Shown here: positions 23,881-36,158 of the stretch, piece by piece
Layout of the letters: every line of letters starts with the position of its first letter
How positions within the stretch are numbered: position 1 is the stretch's first letter
Assembly (NCBI RefSeq): GCF_000321225.1
Contig: NW_004450467.1
Span: 1,826,768-1,890,767, forward strand
Reading direction: 5' to 3'
Source: Odobenus rosmarus divergens
Lineage: Eukaryota > Chordata > Mammalia > Carnivora > Odobenidae
Length of the DNA: 64,000 nt
Translations under genes and position numbers: made by a program
The notes under the pieces: generated by a model
Told to the model about the DNA's origin: nothing
Seen by the model: the letters and a program-made list of their open reading frames with translations, nothing else
The model's database searches: none

Positions 23881-25050
23881 TAGTGGGGATATTAATTTTT
23901 CAAGCAAGCCATAGTTTCAAAGTACAGGGGGTGAGATAAGACTAGTAGAATCACAATAAGCGCAACTCTAAAAACTGGCAACTGAACATGGAGCACGTTT
24001 ACCTACTCTCAAACAATAGATCTAAGAGGGGAACATGATCTTCCCATACATGTGTAGAGAGAGAGGCCAGGGCAGTCCCCACTGCTATCTGTTAACAAAA
24101 AACGATGACTAAATTTCAACTTACTCAAGAATGAACAATAGAAGGAAAATAAAGATCTATAAAAAATATAGTATAAAAGTAGGGGGAAAGAGTAATCTCC
24201 ACAAAGTTTTGAAGAATTTCAGGAATCTCTTTGACTTCCTCAATAGAGTGCAGAAAGAGGCAGTCACAATGAATGGGAGCAGAAAAACCAAAGAGGAGAG
24301 AAAAGGACCAAAAGATGACAGGATGGGATAAAAAGGCAAAGGCAAATGTAACGGGTAAAATAAGATAAAGTAAAAATAAATAGTACAGATAAAACTGTTT
24401 TTCATTTATGAAGGTAACATAATGACTTCCCTGAAATTGCAAGGATTAAGAAAATATCTAGCGTTTCTGCTCTTAGTCATTGCTGTTACTTAAGATTGCC
24501 CTGGGCATTCTAGTCATGACATAAGACAAGAGAAATAAACAGATATAAATATAAGAAAGGAAGAGAAACAGAAGCTATTAGAGCTGAGGGAGTTGCATAA
24601 GTTGTCCAATTATGAAATCAACATGCAAAATGGATCATTTTCCCGTATACCCGTAAAGAGTTTGAAAACATAGCAGGCAGACATCCTAATCACAAATCAC
24701 TATCCATTATAAAATACCTAAGAATAAACTGAATAAGAAATAGGCAGGAATTATATGAAAAAAAAATATAAAACTTCACTGAGGGAGGTAAAAGAAGACA
24801 AATCACTGAAGAGAAAAATCTGTGTTCGTGGATAGGAAAGCATAATATTCTATTCTTACACACTGAATGTGAATTTTTCCCAAATTAAATTATCCATTTA
24901 ATACTATTTCAATTAAAATTGTAATGGGGTTTTTTGCAATGACCAAACACAAACAGCCAAAAAACAGATAAGAAAAACATTACTTAGGGAAGAGGCTCAC
25001 TTTTACAGATTATCGCTAATAGAGATTACAAGTAAAAAATAAATTTTCAG
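23881..25050. other. A-rich unassigned sequence, probably old L1
   Basis: The adenine-rich plus strand (24.1-24.95 kb) and phrases such as 'TAAAATACCTAAGAATAAAC' are suggestive of L1 ORF2. Decay prevents a firm call. No gene. Confidence 0.4.
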
Positions 25051-25252
25051 GGGCACCTGGGCATCTGAATCTTGATTTTAGCTCAGGTCATGATCTCAGG
25101 GTCATGAGATGGAGCCTCGAAACAGGCTCTGCCTTGCCTTGGGCGTGGAGCCTGCTTGAGATTCCCACTCTCCCTCTCCCTCTGCCCCTCCCCCACTTGC
25201 TCTCTCTTGTGTGTGCGTACCCTCTCTCTCTCTCTCAAAAAAAAAAAAAAAA
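25051..25252 (+). repeat. Can-SINE
   Basis: Forward copy with a shortened head (GGGCACCTGGGCATCTGAAT; the TGGCTCAG part is deleted), TC tract and a 16-A tail. Flanked by AATTTTCAG and AATTCAG. Confidence 0.9.
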
Positions 25253-25559
25253 TTCAGCTCTGAGTTGGTTCTCAGCCTTCCAAATGCCTGGTGGACTTTG
25301 AAATCCAGCCAGAAATTTGGAATCAACATGTTCAAAGATGTCCTTCCCCAAATTGCTCTCAATTAGCCAATTAAGTCACAGATCAGATGGATTCAAACAG
25401 TTCAATACTTCTCTTCTATTTCCACTGCTTACTATCTAAATCAGGTTTAGGATTACTACCCCATCCCTAAGCTACTGTCTGGCGTTCACAGCGATCACTT
25501 TGACTCCGTTGGCTTCTCCAGAGTTGGGCTCCAGGCCAGTGGTTCAGCCTTGAACCATG

Positions 25560-26075
25560 CTGTTGTTATCTGACTAATCACTCTAAAGGGGGCCCTAGTC
25601 ACATGCTTCAAAACTTTTAGCCACCCACTAGTCGTCTCCTGAATGTAGTCTAAACTGTTCAGACTATATTAGGCAAAGGTCTTCTTGACTTTATCTCTCA
25701 TTAACCTCCTGTCTCAATCCGTGGCCCAATTGGGGCCACTCATTGGGCACTGAGGATGCACTCCACTTTGCTACATTTGTGATTTTACCAATTCTAGAAT
25801 GCTCTTTCCTCCCACCTCTACATGTCCAAATCTACTCCACCTTTTAATCTCACCTGATTTCTTTTACCTACAGATTTTCTTTCCCTCTGTCAATCCTGCG
25901 GGACCTCAAGTTATACCCCAAAGCATGAGCATTTAGAGACAAATTTTAGTCTATTTTACTAGAATATGAATTCCCTGTAGGAAATTGCTTATCCACTTGG
26001 TGTGTTCCATAGCTTCCGTCAAAGTACCTGACAAAAAGTAGATAATCATTTTATACGTTGAACAAATTAATTAAC
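25560..26075 (+). repeat. L2 LINE fragment
   Basis: L2 order: 'AATGCTCTTTCCTCCCACC', 'TCTCACCTGATTTC', 'ACTAGAATATGAATTCCCTG' and 'AAGTACCTGACAAAAAGTAG'. Forward orientation and well diverged. Confidence 0.65.
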
Positions 26076-26399
26076 AAACATAATACAACTCACTCAACTG
26101 TAGGCTTAACAAATACTTAGTTTAAGGAAAGTGAGTGACATATACTGAGCTATAAGCTCAAAAAGACTAGAAATAGAACTTGCAAGCAATAATAGCATTT
26201 GAATAAACTTTACTTTGTGGCTTTTCAAAAATGTTTTTATTTGTAAAGTGTGTTAAACTTTTTTTTGTATTTCCAACTTTAACTCTCTGATTTTTCATCT
26301 ACAGATGTTCTTTACTTTTCAGAATTAACAGAAAGAAACATATTTTTTCTCATTTCTCATCTCAATTAGTATAGACAAGAGAAAAATCCAAGAAATGTT

Positions 26400-26945
26400 T
26401 CATCTAAGACTTTTCACTATCCCTTACTCTTCATATCTGGTACATTTTGCCTTTGAAGTGTTTCTCAACATCCCTTCCTTGTTTTGTGACCAAGATAAAG
26501 TATTTCTCCTCTATCCTTTGGATTACTGCAATGTCCTCCTAACTGCTCCTTGCCTCCCCTCAAATATATCCTCCACAATATCACCAAACTGATCCATCTA
26601 CAATATGGATCTCTGTTAATTGAGTATGAAAGTCTACTTCTTAGAAATGAATCTAGATTTGATGATAGAATCTGTGAACCTAGATGAAGTCAACCAAGGG
26701 ACATATGTACACTGAGAAAAGGAAAGGCTGAGGACAGATCAGTGAGGATCATGTGACTTCATGGGGAAGCAAAGGAAGATGGACCTATGTTGGTGAATTA
26801 AGAGCAATAGCCATAGAAACAGGAGGAAAATCATATGATAGTAGTGTCATAAACACCAGCAGGGCCGATTCAAGAAAGGAGTCATCAACAGTGTCAAATG
26901 GTATAGAAACTTGAGTAAGATAAGAATTAAAATGCCCACAGAAGG
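26400..26945 (+). repeat. L2 fragment followed by family A repeat
   Basis: The L2-like part (26,440-26,600) has 'TTTGGATTACTGCAATGTCC'. The family A-like part (26,640-26,945) has 'CATCAACAGTGTCAAATGG', its characteristic late block. Both are in forward orientation. Confidence 0.5.
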
Positions 26946-27240
26946 TAGTCTAAAGGTACAAATTTCCAGTTATAAAATAAATAAGTCCAAGGGATATAAG
27001 GCCCAGCATCACAACTATAGATAATAATACTGTGCTACATATTGGAAAAGGTGCTAAGACAGAAAATCTTAAAGGTTTTTATCACACAAAAAATTTGTAA
27101 CTACACGTGGTGATGGATATTAACTAGACTTATTGTGGTGATCATTTCACAACCTACCTGAATATCAAATCATTGTTGTTCACCTGAAATTAATGTAACA
27201 TTATATGTCAGTTATATCTCAATTAAAAAAGCAAACAATC
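26946..27240 (+). repeat. L1 3' UTR fragment
   Basis: Carnivoran L1 3' end: 'GGATATAAGGCCCAGCAT', 'GACTTATTGTGGTGATCATT', 'GTTCACCTGAAATTAATG' and 'ATATCTCAATTAAAAAAGC'. Confidence 0.75.
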
Positions 27241-27490
27241 ACCCATCTGGATGCAAAAGAATTATAAGAAAGTAAATTACTTAAGCATTAAAATAGTAAT
27301 TTTAATGGGTATGTTATAGCAAAATCAATTACAGTTTTCGGGGAAACCAGATACCCTGACCTAAAAAGCTATATAATTCAAAAAAGAAAGAAAGAAAGTG
27401 CCACTGGATTTAACAATTAAAAAGTCTGCACTCCTTAGCAAGAACAGTTTTAGAATTGTCAAGGAATAACTGAAAAGAAAAGAAGTTGAG

Positions 27491-27680
27491 GGGCGCCTGC
27501 GTGGCTCGGTCATTAAGCGTCTGCCTTCAGCTCAGGTCATGGTCTCAGGGTCCTGGGATCGAGCCCCGCATCGGGCTCCCTGCTCCGTGGGAAGCCTGCT
27601 TCTCCCTCTCCCACTCCCCCTGCTTGTGTTCCCTCTCTCGCTGTGTCTCTCCGTCAAATAAATAAAATCTTAAAAAAAGA
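27491..27680 (+). repeat. Can-SINE with 13-bp target-site duplication
   Basis: Head GGGCGCCTGCGTGGCTCGGT. AAAAGAAGTTGAG is found at 27,478-27,490 and 27,681-27,693. Confidence 0.97.
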
Positions 27681-27799
27681 AAAAGAAGTTGAGACATACA
27701 TAGACTATTCATTTAAGAAACTTGAAGATGAGAGTAAAGAAAATAGTTGAAGGATTCATTTAATTTTGTTTTGAAATAGAAGGCTTGAAGATATTTACT

Positions 27800-28270
27800 T
27801 TGTACCTCCATTAGCTATCGCTGTGTAACAAACTACACTAAAACCTAGTGACAATACCAAAAGTTCACCAGGCTGCAGGGCTGTTGGGTGGTTTTTCTGA
27901 TCTAAAGCACGCTCCGCAGGTCTTGGCTGTGCTAGCTCATGCATCAGCTGTCGGCTTGTATGTAGGCTGGAGACTGGCTGGTCTAGGATGATTTCAGCTG
28001 AGACGATTCATCTCTGCTCCATGTGTCTGTTGTCCTGCAGTAGGCGAGCTGGACTTGTTCATATGGTGATGGGAGGGTTCCAAGGAAGAGAATAGGAGCG
28101 CACAAAGCTTCTTGAGGCCAAGACTCAGAACTGGCACCTTGTCACTTTACCTGTACGCTATTGGCAGAACAAGTCATAGGGTCAGGTCAGAGTCAATGGA
28201 TGAAGAAACCAACACCGTCTCTTGACAGTGAGAATTGCAAAGTCACCTTGCAAGGGACATGAATAGAGGG
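27800..28270 (+). repeat. Ancient interspersed repeat, family D (unnamed)
   Basis: 'TTAGCTATCGCTGTGTAACA' opens a familiar mammalian dispersed repeat, with later blocks such as 'AGACTGGCTGGTCTAGGATG' and 'AACAAGTCATAGGGTCAGG'. The name is not assigned. Confidence 0.45.
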
Positions 28271-28663
28271 AAGGGTAGAGAATTGGCACCATGGTTGTAG
28301 TGAGTCGCCAATTCATACCCTGTATCATATCCCCCAGGAAAGGCAGGGACTTACCCTGGAGTAAAAGTGGGTTTCTTGATCAGCCAGTCTGCTCCTATTC
28401 TGTGATTTGCAAAGATCTCCCCTGTCGACTGATCTCAACAGTAGCAACCAAGAGGGGTATTGTGGAGGCTTCATCTTCTAAGAAGGGCCAGGATTCAAAC
28501 CCCCTATGAATTTTCACATTTCAAGAAATGGTTCAATGTCCTATCATGGCAATTCTATAACTTCATAATTTTTAAAAATAAGTTTGCTCAAAAACAAGTT
28601 TCTTCCTATTGTCCATGATTTTGTGAAGACTGAGATCATCCTTTATGAAATATATCCATCTAG

Positions 28664-28846
28664 GGGCGCCTGGTTGGCTCAGTCAATTAAGCATCTGACT
28701 TCGGCTCAGGTCATGATCTTGGGGTCCTGGGACTGAGTCCCACATTAGGCTCTGTACTCAGCAGGGAGTCTCTTCGCCAACTCATGCTCTCTCTCTCTCT
28801 CAAATAAGTACATAAAATCTTAAAAAAAAAAAAAAGAAAAGACAAA
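28664..28846 (+). repeat. Can-SINE with 17-bp target-site duplication
   Basis: GAAATATATCCATCTAG at 28,647-28,663 and GAAATATATCCCTCTAG at 28,847-28,863 (one mismatch) flank a forward copy. Confidence 0.97.
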
Positions 28847-29160
28847 GAAATATATCCCTCTAGTTATTCTCAAGGTGCTCTACTGTGCTCTATCTCTTTT
28901 ATAGAAGCTGAGGAAACATACTTTAAGAATTTTTATGTTAGTATCTTCAAACATAATTGTTTATTTAGGAGAGAAGCAATTTTCAAATGGTTTTATTCCT
29001 TAGAATCAGCTGCCATTGATCTGCCATCACTTCTAGTTTATTTGTATGCATTGTGATAGTATTTATATTAATGCATGTCTATTTTAAGATATTTGTTTTA
29101 AAAGGCTGGAACACTTTCATTGTAAAATGTCAGCCTTAATGAATTATAACTTTAAAAAGT

Positions 29161-29361
29161 TTTTTTAGAAAGATTTGTTTTATTTATTTTAGAGACAGAG
29201 CGTGAGCAGGGGGTGGGGCAGAGGGAGAGGAAGAGGGATAGAAGCAGACTCCCTACTGAGCGCAGAGTCTAACCCAGGGCTTCATCTCACGACCCTGAGA
29301 TCATGACCTGAGCCGAAATCAAGAGTTGGACGCTTAACCGACTGAGCCATCCAGGCGCCCC
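29161..29361 (-). repeat. Can-SINE
   Basis: Minus-strand copy ending GAGCCATCCAGGCGCCCC. It has a GA-poor purine tract, and short AGTTTTT repeats flank it. Confidence 0.93.
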
Positions 29362-30900
29362 TACAGAGTTTTTATATACACAAAAATAATGTTATACTTT
29401 CATGTAGTATTTCAGTTTATGCTTAAAAGTAAATATGATCAATGGATATCTGTAAGAACTGATGGATTTTATTCTATACCATCTGAATGTCATCCACTAC
29501 TCTAAATAGCTTACAAAAAGAAAGACTTGCCAAAATTTAGGGTCCCGAAAGACTATAACTTATTAAATTGTGTCTTCAGTTCATTGGATACATAATTGGA
29601 GTTGTGCCCGAGAGCTATGATATTACATGACATTTCATGTTGAATATTAAATGAAAGTTAACATATGTATATTTTTGATTGACAGGCTAGTACTTACGAA
29701 TATAAATTTTAAAAGCCTCCAGGACATGTTAGCCCAAAGATAAAATACAAAATGCACGGCCACTTCAGAAAAGACCTTATCAGCTGTCCTGATAGCTCTT
29801 TTCATGGTCTGTATGGTGGCTGTCCCAACAGTGAGAAATAACCTGGATTCCTCTCTGGAATATTGTAGCACTAAGGACATCACCATTGTCTCTTTCCTGT
29901 AGCTTGAGTTTTTCCCCTTCACTAATTTATTCTTCAGCACTTCCTCTGTCTCATCAAAGAAGCCTACAATTCTTTTAAAATCAGTCAGCAAAAAAGGATT
30001 TCAAGCATAGCTATGTAAATACATTAAAGATCTTGTGGGTTCAGTGTTCAGTTACAATAACAGCCAAGATTGTTCCTTGTTTTCCTCATTATTCTCCTGG
30101 GTGGAGCTTGTTGTTAAGAGATACAAAGAAAAATAGCATCTTAAATAAATACAAAATTTGATACCATGGCTTATTTATATGTTCAGCTAGATCCTGACAT
30201 CCCTAAACCTATTTTTTCTCCTTATTTAACAGAAATGGTGTGCTTTGTCCATGAACAACCAAACATCCAATATTCTTTGTGGTGATGCACCAATTTTTGA
30301 AAAAATTAATTGTTTTTATAATGTGCAATGTTAAAATTTTTCAAATAATATAGAAAGATATAAAATAAATCTCCATCTCACTACCTAGTCCCACTGCTCA
30401 GTGTTTTATAGTCTTCTGCCAACAAATGTTTTTCATAAATGTTTTGATGTGTAAATCACATACCCCCATATATATGTATATAATCTATTTTCCTCCTGAG
30501 ATAATTCTGTATCTACTACTGCCTTGCACATCAGTGCATATATATTTGTCTAACTCATCTTAACAACCACACAATATTCTAGTTTAGAGATGTACCATAA
30601 TTTATTTAACCAATCCCATAGTTATAGTTATTTAGCCAAATGTCCCCTCATAGGGGAGAGCTTTGTCTATTGCATCAAACTCACTTTAGAATCTGTGTTC
30701 TATTTGTTGTATAATAAATATGAAAAAAATATGAAAATACTTCTTACATCATTTGTAGATATCCTTTAAAGATTAGTCAATGATTGGGAAGTGGTATAAA
30801 ATTATTATTATGTTGCCAATGATTTGATGGTCCCTTCTTTGTCACTCACAAGAGAACATTTTCCATCTTTACACTTTAAGGATGTATTTTACAGTTTTAA
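29362..30900. other. AT-rich sequence, old LINE-like in part
   Basis: At 30,340-30,700 'ACCATAATTTATTTAACCAATCCC' and neighbouring text resemble an old L1-associated repeat. A minus-strand open frame of 114 codons (29,647-29,991) has no family I recognise. No gene is supported. Confidence 0.4.
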
Positions 30901-30910
30901 AAATACTGTA

Positions 30911-31106
30911 GGGGCGCCTGGGTGGCTCAGTCAGTTAAGAGACTGACTCAGTTTCAGCTCAGGTCATAATCTCAGGGTTCTGGGATCCAACCCCACATTG
31001 GGCTCTATGCTCAGTGTAGAATCTGCTTGTCCCTCTCCCTCTGCTTCTCCCCCAGCTTGTGCACTTACTCTCTCTCTCAAATAAATACGTATAAAATCTT
31101 TAAAAA
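30911..31106 (+). repeat. Can-SINE
   Basis: Head GGGGCGCCTGGGTGGCTCAG, TC tract and AAATAAATAC-type tail. Confidence 0.95.
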
Positions 31107-31669
31107 GATATACAAATTTTCAGAATAGTAGAATATTACTAAAAACCTGAGAAGAAGAGTAAATACTAGGAAACCTGGTTTATATCTTGGGTTTTGAGTA
31201 GAATAATCAGGTTTCAAAATATTCTCTGCTTTCTATATAGCCCTCTTTTCTTAATCTTGGAAATGACTGTAGGAATTTAGTATTAAGTAAAGAAAGCCTG
31301 TCTGGCACATGCTTAGAATTCAGAGAATCTGGACCCAATTTACCCATGACCTTGTGAATTGCTGAAACACTTGCACTTTGAGACTGGAAGAGCTTATCAA
31401 ATATTCATCAAGCATGAAGAGACGCTTCCCTATACACAGACTGATGACAGCTGGGAATTGCAAGGAAAAATAAAATCCCCCAAGCAGGGTGGATATGCCC
31501 AGGAAAGGTTACTTAAAAAAGGAAAAATGGGGTTGGCATCAAAATAGTTTTCTGAAATGCCAGATGAAAGTTAAGCAAATCTTACAATTTTGTGAAACTA
31601 TGTTATTTTTTACTGTTATTAATTTTATGAAATGCATTATAAATTCTATTTAAATAAAAATTATCAAAC

Positions 31670-31865
31670 ATGTTGTTTGAAGTGCTTTGCATTAGCTCAT
31701 TAAACCCTCAAAACAAGGTAGGTGTTATCCCTATTTGACAGATTGGGAAACTGAGAGAAGAGAAGTTGCCCAAGGTTGCAAAGCCCGGATGTGGTTAAGC
31801 CAGGATTCGAACCTTGGCCATGTGAGAACAAAACTTGCTCTCTTAACCACTACTCTATTTTGACC
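31670..31865 (+). repeat. MIR SINE (well preserved)
   Basis: Contains 'CATTAGCTCATTAAACCCTC', 'TTTGACAGATTGGGAAACTG', 'GCCAGGATTCGAACCTTGG' and 'TCTTAACCACTACTCTATT' in MIR order, forward orientation. Confidence 0.85.
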
Positions 31866-31949
31866 ATCATAAAAGATAAAGTGGAACTTTCCTCTTGCTG
31901 GTGCTAAATACAATCCTGTATATTATATATAAAGCAAACAGAAGAAGAG

Positions 31950-32768
31950 CACATGAAGAGATTTCTATATCAATAGCCATTAGGGAAATGCAAATTAAAA
32001 CCACAACGAGCTATTACTCCACGCTTATCAGAGTGGCTACAATAAAAAAAAAAAAAAAAAAGTAACACCAAATGCTGCCAGGGATGTGAGAAACTTGATT
32101 TCACACTTTGCTAGAAGGAATGTAAAATGGTAGAGTCACTCCAGAAAATACAGTGGTAGTTTCTTGAAAAACATGTCACTATCGTATGACCCAGCAACTG
32201 CATTTTTGGATATTTATCCCAAGGAAATAAAAACTTGCATTCATGCAAAAACCTGTACACAAATGTTTTTATTAGTAACAGCCAAAAACCAGAAGCAACC
32301 TAGATGTCTTTCATCAGGCGAACGGTAGAACAAAATGTCATATAGCCATACCACGGGATACTACTCAGCAATAAAAAAGAACAGACTGTTGACACATGCA
32401 TTCACTTGGCTGAATCTCCAGAGCATTATGCTGAGTGAAAAAAAGTTGATCCCAAGAGGTCACAGACCATGTGATTCCATTTATATAACATTCTCAAAAG
32501 GACAAAATTGCCGAGAGTTATGGAGGGATCGCGAGTGGGAGAGAAATGGGGGGGGAGTTGCTCACAAAAGGGCAGCTTGAGATTCTTTCAGTAAAAGAAT
32601 TGTCCTCCATCGTTGCTGCAATAATGTCAGCATCCTGGGTTGTATCATAGTTTTGTAGGATGTTTCCTTTAAGGGGGAACTGGGTAAAGGGAGCGTGGGA
32701 TCTCTGTGCATCATTTCTTATAACTGCATGTGAATCTCCAATTTTCCCAAAATAAAAAGTTTAAATAA
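31950..32768 (+). repeat. L1 ORF2 end and 3' UTR
   Basis: Classic L1 order: 'GCAAATTAAAACCACAACGAG', 'GACCCAGCAACTGCATTTTT', 'CACGGGATACTACTCAGC', 'AATAAAAAAGAACAGACTG' and 'GTGATTCCATTTATATAAC'. The end is AATAAAAAGTTT. Frames are broken, and an 18-A run lies at 32,041-32,060. Confidence 0.9.
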
Positions 32769-32773
32769 GAAAC

Positions 32774-32998
32774 AGGTAATGTGTTCCAGTTATGGGATGA
32801 GTAAGCCATGGGAGGAAAGGTGCAGCATAGGGAATATAGTCTGGGGTTATAATAGCATAATACGGTGACAGATGGTAATTACGCTGTGGTGAGCATAGCA
32901 TATCCTATAGACTTGGCCAATCACTATGTCATACACCTGAAACTAATGAAACATCCTTGTTGACTATCCTTCACTAATAATAATAAAAGGAAATAAGT
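32774..32998 (+). repeat. Second L1 3' UTR end
   Basis: 'AGGGAATATAGTCTGGGG', 'GGTGACAGATGGTAATTACG' and 'ATACACCTGAAACTAATGAA' then an ATAATAATAAAA tail. Immediately downstream of the previous L1 end and in the same orientation. Confidence 0.8.
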
Positions 32999-34335
32999 AA
33001 TGTGTTGAAACCTAGAAAACCATATTTGTGTTCAAGGGCAATAAAAAGACAGGCTCAGATTTATCCCTCTAATATCTTTTACAGCAGATGGGGTGGGGTG
33101 ATGGTGGGGCTTGAAGATATTCTTCAAATTAGAGTCTAAAAAAATAGAACTCATAAAAGCAAATGAAAAACAATATAATAAAATAAAGCAATGTTAAGAC
33201 TAGACAGTGGATATTATGATGATTACCTCAAAAAACCACATCTAAGGGACAGTAAAAGCATATTACCGAGAACATCCCCCCCCACCTCACTACCCAGATT
33301 AATGTTCGCTGCCCCCCATTTAGTCCTGGACCAGTCAAGTCCTTCTTACATTATAAAGTTGTTTTAGTTTTAGTAGTGCTTCCATATTCACTTCAAGTGC
33401 CCACTAATGGGATTTATACATTCTTCTCCAGGAGAAGCCGAGCTTTATGTTTTCATGAAAGCCTTTGAAGTACTAGAGTTTATTTGATTTTTTTAAAATA
33501 TAATCAGTACAATTAAATTGAATTGAATCTTCACTTTAGAAATATTTTCTATGGAAATAAGGGAGAAAGAAAAAAGAAATCCCTTTGGAAATGTTGCATC
33601 CCCTTCTGTACCAGTCAGAAAATCAAAGCCATTTTGATAAGTTTTAATTGCTGCCTCACCCGCCTTGTTGCACTTTATTCAAAACCAGAATAACTTCCTG
33701 TTGTGTTGCCAGATGGCTGAAGTGATTTCATGGTGACATCGCCCACATGTGCTTTAATGAAGTCTAAACAGAACAGTTCCCATTTCTGGACTAAATAAGC
33801 ACTCCTAAAATGCCTTCTGCTCTAGAATACAAGAAAGCCTTCTACACGTTTCGACGTGTCAAGTTTCTGGAGGCTTCTGGGAGGTAGCCATTCCCTTTAC
33901 CTTTTCCTTGCATCTGGAGCCCTGATTACCAGCACTGACCTAGCACTGACTGCAGGATGGGACCCCCCCCCCCGCCCGCCGCCAGGAGCTTTCAAAACTA
34001 CTGATGGCTCCCCCCCACCCCCCGCCCCGTCCCAGCCCTCAGGGAGGTGAAAGACTAGCTCCAATGTAGCCTGAGCCTCAGGAGTTTTTAAAGCTCCCAG
34101 AAGTTTCAAATGCGGCCTACGTCGAGAAGCACAAAGTTTCATGATTTTGATCAAATCTAAGGGCAACTTAATTTGCCATTTTTATCAACTCAATTCCTAG
34201 GCTAATGAAACTGCATTGTTGAAAAATGTCATTGGAATTCTAAATCGCACTTGGCATTCTGGTTCCAAGTTCTAAGTTCTCTCTTCAAGTGATCAGACAG
34301 CTCAGTTTTTAATCAGTAAAATAGTTGTCTTGGTC
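32999..34335. other. Low-repeat intergenic stretch with C-rich tract
   Basis: About 1.3 kb of mostly unique sequence. A C-rich run lies at 33,961-34,030. No gene. Confidence 0.5.
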
Positions 34336-34442
34336 TTGGTAATCATTCTGCAATGTATATGTATATCAAATCATCACATTATGCACTTTAAATATACACA
34401 GTTATACTTGTCAGTTATTCCTCAATAAAGTTAAAAAATTAA
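34336..34442 (+). repeat. L1 3' tail
   Basis: 'TATATCAAATCATCACATTA', 'CACTTTAAATATACACAG' and 'TTATTCCTCAATAAAG' are the end of an L1 3' UTR. Confidence 0.75.
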
Positions 34443-35930
34443 AACGCTTCTAAGTTTTACTAGTAAAAAAAATTAGTAAATAGATATTGTGGCTTGGACA
34501 TGCATGCGCAAACTGGAGGTCTCTGACACATAGCAGGTTGTAATTTGGCTGAAGCACAAATTGGAATGAGATGTGCTTCTAGGTTGGAGAGCAGGAGCAT
34601 CCATGTCTCAATTCAGTTTTCTAGTACTCTGCTTGTTGCGGGGGTGCTCAGGGCATGACACCTTTTCTCCCAGTTAGAAACGGCCTCCAAGTGAGAAAGA
34701 ACATGTTGATGACAGTGAAAAGAGCAATTGACTTTTGGTATGAAGATATACATCAATACATTCCATTGTAAAACATTCCCATGTTTACGTAACTCATGTG
34801 TCAACCTCCCCCCAACACACGCATGCACGTATGTTCTCCACCATTTCTAAGAGCCTGTCATGTATCCACAGTATATTGGGGGGAAAAGAAATAGTTCATG
34901 TTTGTCCCCAAATCATTCAACAATGTAGCTGTGGTTCCACTCTCCCCCTTCCCTCCCAAGGCTTCCAGCTTTTGTACTAAGCCTCTGTTCATTTGTAGCT
35001 GGTTGCTGCTGAAAACCTCAAGAGGACCTCTTAATCAACCCTTTCATTGTCATGCTTGTCAGAGGGGTGATTTGGGAGGAGGGCAAATGTCCATTTACTG
35101 TTCCCACCTTTGGTTTTCCAAAGTTGGAAAGTTTCTCATGGGGTACAACCTGAGCCCATGAGATTTCCTGAAGGTTTGCCACTAACTGGACGGAATTACA
35201 ATTTAGGCAAAGGAACTTCAAGTAGGAGGCAAACTATGGCTGTTGTCAAGCTAAGGCAAAAAAAAAAAAATGAAATGAAATAATTCTCCTATAGCCTTCT
35301 CCTGGCACATTCCAGTTCTTGACCTATCTTCCTTATGTCAGATCTACCTACTTATCTCTCTGTGCAGAAAAGCCTTTCTCCAATTCTTTACAGTACTGGA
35401 AAGACCTTTCCCTCCCTCTGAAATAACTCTTTCCCCCAACCAGGGCTATCCATAGCACCCAAAACCCCCCAGAGTACATTTCCCAAAATGGATTTGCAGC
35501 ATACATCCACTTCATTTACTCAAATTCAACTATACGCTCCTCCTTTAAAAATAGCAAGCAGTGACAATTTGTATAGTGGAGGTGATGCTGCCTACTTTCT
35601 TCTTAAAAAGCTTTTGACCAAAAGTGTAAATGAGATGGGAAACATGAATCTGCATGCCCTTTATGGGTAGCATTTCTCCACGCTTCTCATTTCGCTGTGC
35701 TAAGGGTAATTCTGCTATTAGATATATGGGTTTTTCATACATCACGGTTCCTAAACACATGCCAATCGTTTATTCGGCATTCAGTTTAAGAAACACTATT
35801 CTTCTATTCCTGCAGAAAACATTGATATGGGCTTATTGGGTGACAAAATATCCATCTTCACTTCCTAACGGATTTTCAAGGGTAATGTTTATATGCAATT
35901 TTCTCTTTGGAAGTGCTGACTTTAGACCAG
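34443..35930. other. Low-repeat intergenic stretch
   Basis: About 1.5 kb without a recognised repeat or gene; a 13-A run lies at 35,258-35,270. Confidence 0.5.
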
Positions 35931-36158
35931 AGGTCAACAGACTTTTTATGCAAAAAGCCAGATAGTAATTATTTTAGGCTTAGCAGGCGATACGGTCTCT
36001 GTCCCAATTACTCAAGTCTGCTGTTATAATATGAAAGCCACTATAGACAAAATGTAGATGAATGGGTATGGCTGTGTTCCCATAAAACTTTATTTATAAA
36101 AACAGGTAGTGGCCCAGATTTTGTCCTTGAGTGCTAGCTTGCTAACTCCTGCTTTAGA
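35931..36158 (+). mobile_element. hAT-Charlie-type nonautonomous element (copy 1)
   Basis: 'CAGAGGTCAACAGACTTTTT', 'AAAGCCAGATAGTAATTATTT', 'ATACGGTCTCTGTCCCAATT' and 'AAAACTTTATTTATAAAAAC' match a common mammalian hAT MITE. A second copy lies at 45,786-45,998. Confidence 0.75.
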
